Assembly: GCF_048128805.1 (NCBI RefSeq)
Contig: NC_136012.1
Coordinates: 10,514,621 to 10,578,620, forward strand
DNA length: 64,000 nt
Origin: Centroberyx gerrardi
Taxonomy: Eukaryota > Chordata > Actinopteri > Beryciformes > Berycidae
Direction of reading: 5' to 3'
The notes under the pieces are model-generated. The model saw only the letters and a program-made list of their open reading frames with translations, was not told where the DNA came from and did not search any database. The number at the start of each line of letters is the position of its first letter. The first letter of the stretch is position 1. The position numbers were made by a program, and so were the translations under genes. This document shows positions 57,823 through 64,000 of this stretch, one piece after another.

Positions 57823-58739
57823 TATTTCTGTTGGTGTACCCCTGAGGGCAGAGTGGGCAATACCGCGGGAGTAGACCGGAAAGAGTAGGAAACCATTTTG
57901 ATGAGCGCCGCTGATTAGCGGCAGTGGAAGTCCTGAATTCTAGGTCGGTAAATATGTGGTAAAATATGTTGTATGCACAAAATATCGATTGATGTACATT
58001 AGTAGTAGTGTGTACAAACATATATTGACCGTTAACTCGCAGGTGTGGTTCGATGTCGGCAGATTTTCCGGAGTAATCCCGTCAGCTCATAGCCGCCAGT
58101 CTATTGAGAAACTTGTAATTGGCGTATGGGGTTGGTGTTCCGCCTGCTTGGTGTGTACTTGGATAAATGTACTGATGTGTCGTAGTGAGTAGGCTATCTT
58201 TACAGAATTCTTACATACTGTCAAACATGTACAGAACTGTGAATGTTAGGTTTATAACTGAATGTGGTTTGTTGTATTTTATTTCATTTTCTCAGGAAAG
58301 AACCACTACAGTTATTTATGTACTCCTGATTGTAATTTCTTATGCCATGTATGTTTAACTGCAGGATGTTAGTTATCTACTGTACTTAACCATTCATAGT
58401 GCACTTAGTGCAGTTACAGTGCATTTAGTGTATTAGGATAAGGCGGTGTGAAGACTAGACTAGTTTAGGTTGAACAGTCCTCTCAAGCGCCTTAATTGGG
58501 TTGTGTTTTATATACGACTGTGCATTGTAGATTTTGTCTTTTGTTTTCAACTTTTTTTGGAGACTGATTTTATTTTAAAAAGCAGAACTGAAAGATTATC
58601 CTTGTTTCCAATTTTAACTATTTACAGAATCAATCATTGGTTCAGAATAAAGAATCCTAAAGAGAGTTTTTGTGTCCTGCGCTGGTTTAATTTCGCCAGG
58701 CTAAATATATTTTATAACTAATAATTAGACAATGTTTGC

Positions 58740-59490
58740 CCAGGACCATAAACCAGCATCAACCACAATGCCAGCCATGGGGTAGATCTGATTTCATCTG
58801 TTCCTGGAACCACAAAATGAATTTGGATTCTTGGCCCTGGAACTACAAGGATAGGTTTGTTGTTCCTGGAATGTCCAAATAATGGTTCTGGTTGGTTTGA
58901 GTAATTCAGTCATACATTGCCTACAATAATCATTCTGTAGGCTACTACTGTTAGCCCAGTGTTATAATTATAGACTGTAAAAACCATGGTGTCAATTATG
59001 TCCTATATCACAGGGACCATCTCAGTACTGTTGGTCTTGGAATATATAATGTAAGCAATGTGAATTCATTAGGTCTTAATGGAAATTAACCTAGTTTACC
59101 AGAATCACCAATGATAGTCATGGATCATCATTGACAAAAGTGTTAGTCCAGGACAATCCTAGGTGTGTTTAAGCCGATAAGAGTTTTGCTCATTGAAACA
59201 TTCTCAGGGCAGAAACTAGTGTATTGGACCAGGATCATCATAAGCAGTGTTAATCCACTGCTATTGTAAGAAAATTCATAGGACTTATTCAATATGGATA
59301 GCTCAGGAATATAATCATTGACAATGTTAGTACAGGACCATGATAATAGTTTGCAAGTCCAGGGCAATTGTAGTTTTGTTTTTGACCAAAATCATAATCA
59401 GGGGCCACTGCAATAATCATTACAAGGACTGATCCTGAGCTATCATCAAAGACAATGTAAGTTCAAGACCATCATAATAGTTTGGGCAGG
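58740..59490. repeat. Degenerate minisatellite-like region
   Basis: Repeated phrases such as CCAGGACAAT, CAGGACCATNATAATAGTTT, ATCATTGACAA and AGTGTTAGTCC recur at irregular spacing of roughly 50-70 bases on the plus strand. Confidence 0.45.
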
Positions 59491-59713
59491 CCATATAACG
59501 AGCTTTGTTAAAAACTGACACACAGATTAAAGTATATCTTAGATATTTTATTGAGAAAATGACATTGCATGTTGAAAACTTGTCTAAATTATAGTATATG
59601 TATATGTTTATGTGTATGTATAGTTATGTGATAGTTATGGATAGGATGGTGGCAGTGATGTATGCTTATTTGTGTGAGTCTGTTATGTCAGTTCAAAAAT
59701 CAATTTGTTTCAT

Positions 59714-59882
59714 TCACTCTCTCCATCTGTCTGCGTGTTTCAAACCTGATCCAGTTTTGCAATGAGATGAGATTAACACTGCTGTTAATGCGTGAGGTCC
59801 AAAAGAGTGTGTTTGCAAACTGAAATGTGAAATCACATTGATGTTGTGCTTCACGTTATCCAACATGGTCTGCAGAGTCTGC
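59714..59882 (-). CDS. Candidate terminal exon of an unknown two-exon segment
   Basis: Minus strand: acceptor GTTTTTCCACAG, then QTLQTMLDNVKHNINVISHF and SLQTHSFGPHALTAVLISSH to a stop at 59,714. It joins in phase, across a 111-base GT-AG intron (59,883-59,993), to the exon at 59,994-60,187. The size suits a fish intron. QTMLDNVKHNIN is faintly like the Cor1/SYCP3 motif MLxxVxxDIN, but this is too weak for a call. Confidence 0.4.
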
Positions 59883-59993
59883 CTGTGGAAAAACACAAAA
59901 CACATTAAATCAAGACATGAATTAGGAGCAAACAGTGTAATACTTAATTTATGACTACAGTACATCTAACCATAAGTCAAACACTTAGGCTAC

Positions 59994-60187
59994 TTGGTGG
60001 TCTCTGCCCTGTCAGGTGTAATGTCTTCACATAGCTGTGATGTTGTTACATTGCGAGTGAGGCTCCCCGCAAAGCCTTGGGCCAACTCTTCCGCCTCTCC
60101 CTCACTAAGGCAACTGAAGACAGTAACCTTGGTCTTTGTTTTTTTTGGGCGGTCTAATATCATCTGGGGCAGGTTTATCTTTCTTCC
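59994..60187 (-). CDS. Candidate internal exon of an unknown gene
   Basis: Minus strand: acceptor CTTCTCTTTCAG, then GRKINLPQMILDRPKKTKTK and VTVFSCLSEGEAEELAQGFA, SLTRNVTTSQLCEDIT... The donor is AA/GTAGCC; if it is not used the frame meets TAG at 59,990. A run of 8 A separates this frame from an alternative N-terminal reading (KKDKPAPDDIRPPKK), which looks equally protein-like, so a homopolymer length error or a frameshift is possible there. Confidence 0.4.
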
Positions 60188-60254
60188 CTGAAAGAGAAGA
60201 AATGGAAACGACTGAAAGACACAATGAGCCCACCAGGGAAAGTAAAGGCATTTA

Positions 60255-60600
60255 TCAAGGAGAGCAGGAAGGAAGGAAGGAAGGCAGGCAGGCAGTTAAA
60301 AAGGAAGTAAGGCATGTAGGAAGGAAGGAAGAAAGGAAGGATAGAAAGGGGCAGCAAAGCAGGCAGTTAAGATCGGAAGGCCGGTGGAAATTAAGACAGG
60401 CAGTCAGAAATGAAGAAAAAAGGTATAAATGAACGAGGGAAAGAAAACCAGAGGGAAGGAAGGAAGGATGAAATTAAGGAAATAAAGGCATGAGGGACCA
60501 TAGGAAGAAAGCGAGGAAGGCAGGAAGAACATAAAGGGATGAAGGCAGGAAGGCAGGAAAGGGTGGAGTAGGAGGGAGGGAAGTAAAAGAAGAATGAGAG
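60255..60600. repeat. Purine-rich GGAA/GGCA repeat tract
   Basis: Long stretch dominated by AGGAAGGA and AGGCAGG words on the plus strand. Confidence 0.85.
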
Positions 60601-60761
60601 ATGGAATGGTGGAAGGAGATAGATCATCTGCAGACTATGTAAAACATTTTTACATGAGGATTGGTTGTAAATGTATAAATACAGTATGTATAAATAAATA
60701 TACGTATATGTCATATACTGTATATGTCTCTGAGCCCACGAAAAATTTCCCCAAGGGTCCT

Positions 60762-60862
60762 GTCACTTGATGGTGGGCCTGGACTAACACATTAATGACG
60801 GTCCTGGGTGAATGTCACTTGATGGTGGGCCTGGACTAACACTGATGGTCCTGGGCAAATGT
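60762..60862. repeat. 52-base tandem repeat, about two copies
   Basis: GTCACTTGATGGTGGGCCTG and ACTAACAC...GGTCCTGGG occur at 60,762 and 60,814, with a partial third copy. Confidence 0.8.
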
Positions 60863-61287
60863 CAGAGTAATCGCCTAGCTGGCCCGAGTTACATTGATGT
60901 CCGATGCAAACGTATTTAGAAGTTATCAAACGTCATTACTTAATAAACCTCACTTATGTGAAAATGTCGTGTATACAAGTGTGTGTGTGTGTTTCAGAGA
61001 CATAACGTTACATAAGAAATATGCTATCAATTGTGATAATGAGAAGGGTTAACGCACACGTTGCTGAGGTGCAGGTCTGGTCGGTAACGTAAATTATTCA
61101 GAAAAATACCGCCAGACACACGCTTGGCTCCGATACAAAAAATGTTTTATTGAGAACCAAAAGAAAAAACGTAAATATCTAGTAACGTCTATTTTCACAC
61201 ATATTTCTTTCCCATTAAATAGAACCCACAGAGGTTAAATACATATAATAATTCCCCCACCCAAAAATTGTTCCAAGCAAATCTCAC

Positions 61288-61310
61288 CTTTTCTGCGTTA
61301 GGACAGCCAT
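61288..61310 (-). CDS. Possible first coding exon MAVLTQK
   Basis: Minus strand: ATG at 61,310, seven codons, then donor GTGAGA. Upstream DNA carries a CRE-like TGATGTCA (61,365-61,373) and CCAAT (61,393-61,397), as expected for a promoter. Its phase does not join directly to the exon at 60,187, so an intermediate exon would be needed. Confidence 0.25.
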
Positions 61311-61364
61311 GCACCAGCTAAATTTGAAATCCGCGGTTCCTCCGTGCTGCAAGTCGCACTGTTA

Positions 61365-61397
61365 TGACATCACAATCGGAGAGCTGCTGCTGATTGG
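61365..61397 (-). promoter_or_regulatory. CRE-like and CCAAT elements
   Basis: TGTGATGTCA and CCCAATCAGC on the minus strand, 55-90 bases upstream of the possible start codon at 61,310. Confidence 0.3.
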
Positions 61398-61454
61398 GTG
61401 GTTGTAACGTGAATCCTGGATAAACAAGTTATAAGCGTTATCCAGGAACAACAC

Positions 61455-61811
61455 TTATACGGCGATATCAGATTGTGCCTCATTTTCAATGGTGCTGAGA
61501 ATGTAACACTGGGAAATCCAAGGGGACTTGGTTTTATTCTGTAAATGGCCATTTTTTATTTTAAGCTTGATTGCCAGCCAATTAGGAGATGGGTGTTTCT
61601 TTATCAATGCTTTAACCACATAAGCAACCTGTGGGCCTGCTGGGTAGGGTGTGTAGCATGCATAATTCTCAATAATGTCTGACTTCACACCTGGAGTGGT
61701 CTTTGCAGTACCATTCCTCTGGCAGGCCTCACTGTCTTTGTGCAGAACATCAGTTGCAGTGGAAAAACAGTTGATTGTAATCTCATGTAGCCATGAGGAT
61801 ATTTTGTACAT
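61455..61811 (-). pseudogene. Relic of a teleost SAM-domain-type gene family exon
   Basis: 118-codon minus-strand frame. Its middle part, VKSDIIENYACYTPYPAGPQ then VAYVVKALIKKHPSPNW and LKIKNGHLQNKTKS, resembles a conserved block (YTxYPxxxQVxxVxxALIxKHPCL ... LKxKMGNYRTKLR) of a multi-copy uncharacterised fish family sometimes annotated as SAM-domain proteins. The usual KHPCL and tryptophan-rich stretch are altered or shortened, so this is probably a decayed copy. Recognised from memory. Confidence 0.45.
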
Positions 61812-63335
61812 TATACTGCACTACTTGTACAGTATGTTTGATCCCCTGGACTGAAATTCTCTTTACGCTTGCTTCCCTCCACAGGATGGTCAGAGTGCAG
61901 GGTCGGTTACATAACAGCGCCCCAAAGGCTGGCAAGGATTCAAATTCTTGCTCGAGGACATTTCAGCAAGGTGGATGACAAGGGCACTTTACCCAGGCCT
62001 TCAAACTAAAGGGCTGCCTCTCTACTCACAATGTCAGTCTGCTGCCGATTGGTCTTCTGTGAGAAACTTGAGGTAGTATACTCAATTACCAAGGGCCTGT
62101 TGTTTGTGGATCCAACTCCTAAGGAACTGGAGCTGGACCTGGAGTCATCAAATACATGGTGCTTGGTGGGGGGAACCAGCTACCAACTGATACATGGATG
62201 GGATATTTAAGTTTTCATTTTGGCAAAACATTAAGGTATGGGTGCAATGTACACAAATTTGATTGTGCCCTCGTGCTTACTTGGTCAGTGGAATGATGTG
62301 CAATTTAGCCCTAAAAGTCATAATCAAAGTATTGGAGGCTGAAGTCCTCAGTGATACCACAGGCTTCCATCACTGCCACATTCAGCTCTCTTCAGCTCTA
62401 GTGTGGCTGATCTTATGATGTTACTACTGCAGTGTGTCCATGTAAATATGATTCAGTGGAGATAATGTAACCAGGTGGTAAAAGGTCCAATGAGGAAATA
62501 TATTCAGACCATGTATACACTATACATATATTGGTAATGTTACTGTCTCCTTCCATTAAGGTCGATATCCCTTTAAAAACATATTTGTTATGGTTAGGTC
62601 ATCACGCAGCAGGAAAAAGTTGTTGTTCTGTCCATGCTTAAATGCCTGCCAGCTGCTGGTCACTACAGAATGATAACATTTTTCTACTTTAACTTTTAAT
62701 TAAGTTTCAATTAAAAGAATATCCTGTGCATACTTCCCTGGGATTTATAAAAACTAGATTGGAAGATTGGAGCAAAGCAGTAACTAAAGCGTTATCATGG
62801 CCTCAAACTATTAAAGGTCAGGCATCAAATTATTGGCCAAATTATAGCACCAAACTTGTTCAGAAACTGGACTTAAATTATGTAATCAATGACTACCAAA
62901 GAGTTGGCATTTGGAGCATGCACCAGTAACAAGACACAAACAAGACATGAGGTAGGAGTGCTTTTATTATTATTTTAGTAATTTTCTTTAATGGCCCTTG
63001 GAGTGCCATTCATGGTGTGACCTGTTATGATTTGCTCCATATGATTGTTACGAAATGCACATTTGGCTTATAAATAAAGAGCAACTGGGATTTGACCGGT
63101 GTGGTACAGTCAAATGTACAAATGACCATACAATACTCCAAATAGCTCATGCAGCATAATCCAAGTGTCCTGAAGCACTGTGGTTCCAAAAGTCCAATAG
63201 TTACCTCATTATCTCCTAATTTTTCCGCACTTAGAGAGCTCTGGTCGCCCTACAGGCATCTGGTGTAAGAGTCATGCTGCCTTCATGTGTTCCTCGTAAG
63301 CTCCTTCTTCCAAGGTTTACAGTCATACATACCCA
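61812..63335. other. Intergenic DNA, nothing recognised
   Basis: No supportable gene or repeat in this stretch. Confidence 0.4.
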
Positions 63336-63339
63336 GGTC

Positions 63340-63935
63340 AAAAAGTAGTATACTTTAGTGTATTAGAAATATAATTTAAGTATACAAAAGTTATTACAAG
63401 TATACTTTTACTTTTTGTGCTTAATTTAAAGTATATTTAACATGTACTTTTAAAAAGTGTACTTCAAAATAGATGTCATTAAGTTCAACTTCAATGTACT
63501 AAAAATAAATATACTAATTCTGCAATACTTAAAGTGGTATTTCAGTGAACTTATAAAAAGTGTACTTTATTGTAAGTGTATTGTAAATTTTACGTAAGTG
63601 TACTTTTAAAAAGTATACTAAATTGCAAATACTTATAGTGGTAATTTAGTGTACTTATCAAAAGTATACTTATTTTCAAGTCCTTTGTAATACACTATTA
63701 GTATGCTTTGTTAAAGTGTCCTTTAATTTCACTTCATTAGAAGTGTATTTAAGTATACTTACAAACAGTGCACTTTAATGTTAGTTCATTTTAAGCTGTA
63801 CTTCAGTGTACTTTGAAAAAGTACATTAAATTGCAAATACTTATAGTGGTAATTTAGTGTACTTATGAAATTAATTTTGCTAAAAGTGTATTGTAGTATA
63901 CTTACATGAAGAGTACTTTATTCTAAGGAAAAGAA
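63340..63935. repeat. Array of AGTATACTT / AAGTGTACTT words
   Basis: The 9-10 base near-palindromes AGTATACTT and AAGTGTACTT recur many times. A longer block (AAATTGCAAATACTTATAGT, GGTAATTTAGTGTACTTAT) is present at about 63,622 and again at about 63,830, with a weaker copy near 63,515. Confidence 0.75.
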
Positions 63936-64000
63936 CCAACCTTCTCTGGAAAGGTTGAGGCCTTCCTTGATGCCCCGTCAAATAAGTCTTGTTCAATATG

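Noticed and set aside
58470..58721. 83-codon plus-strand frame
   Set aside because: AT-rich, no splice or start context, composition typical of random frames.
62726..62929. 67-codon plus-strand frame
   Set aside because: No recognisable motif or splice signal; length expected by chance.
63340..63935. CRISPR-like array
   Set aside because: Repeat words are short, palindromic, irregularly spaced and without unique spacers; the DNA is vertebrate.

Overview
The window is teleost fish nuclear DNA. The evidence is a tandem array of clustered-protocadherin variable exons of the fish gamma type, short introns of about 110 bp, and a typical teleost transposon load: Ty3/gypsy, L2/Rex-like and jockey/CR1-like LINEs, a Tc1, hAT and TTAA-target MITEs, and a tRNA-derived SINE. 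I see no bacterial, rRNA or true tRNA gene.

Layout. 1-14.6 kb holds four intact protocadherin variable exons (A-D), all on the minus strand, at a 3.6-4.0 kb spacing. Each has its own upstream promoter element with a CGCT core and a splice donor right after the last cytoplasmic codon. The shared constant exons should lie left of base 1. No further variable exon appears in the 50 kb to the right, so D may be the 5'-most member of its subcluster. The spacers are themselves tandem duplicates.

15.2-16.5 kb is a 5'-truncated LINE. 19.4-24.9 kb is a complete, very young Ty3/gypsy element (minus strand) with near-identical LTRs and a 5-bp target duplication; pol has one in-frame stop and one frameshift before a chromodomain. 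28.5-30.7 kb is a decayed LINE. 34.9-36.6 kb is a broken Tc1. 37-41 kb has a SINE, a recent 501-bp tandem duplication and satellites. 41.7-44.8 kb is a LINE with an uninterrupted 892-codon frame. 45.07-45.5 kb is a MITE.

47.7-54.0 kb is the most unusual stretch. Three separate large inverted repeats lie within about 6 kb. The first contains a Harbinger-like transposon, which itself contains a hAT MITE; the second carries in both arms the start of what looks like a teleost SWIM/YqaJ-type protein. The same stretch and 55-62 kb contain short splice-bounded open segments (mostly minus strand) that may be exons of unrecognised host genes, with a possible promoter near 61.3 kb and a relic of a teleost SAM-domain-type family at 61.5-61.8 kb. 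63.3-63.9 kb is a satellite-like array.

Functionally, the protocadherin exons are alternative first exons of one transcription unit. One is chosen per allele by promoter/CTCF contacts and spliced to constant exons, giving neurons different homophilic adhesion identities. The remainder of the window is mainly transposon-built intergenic DNA with a few uncertain exons. Coordinates of the decayed repeats are approximate because no alignment could be run.
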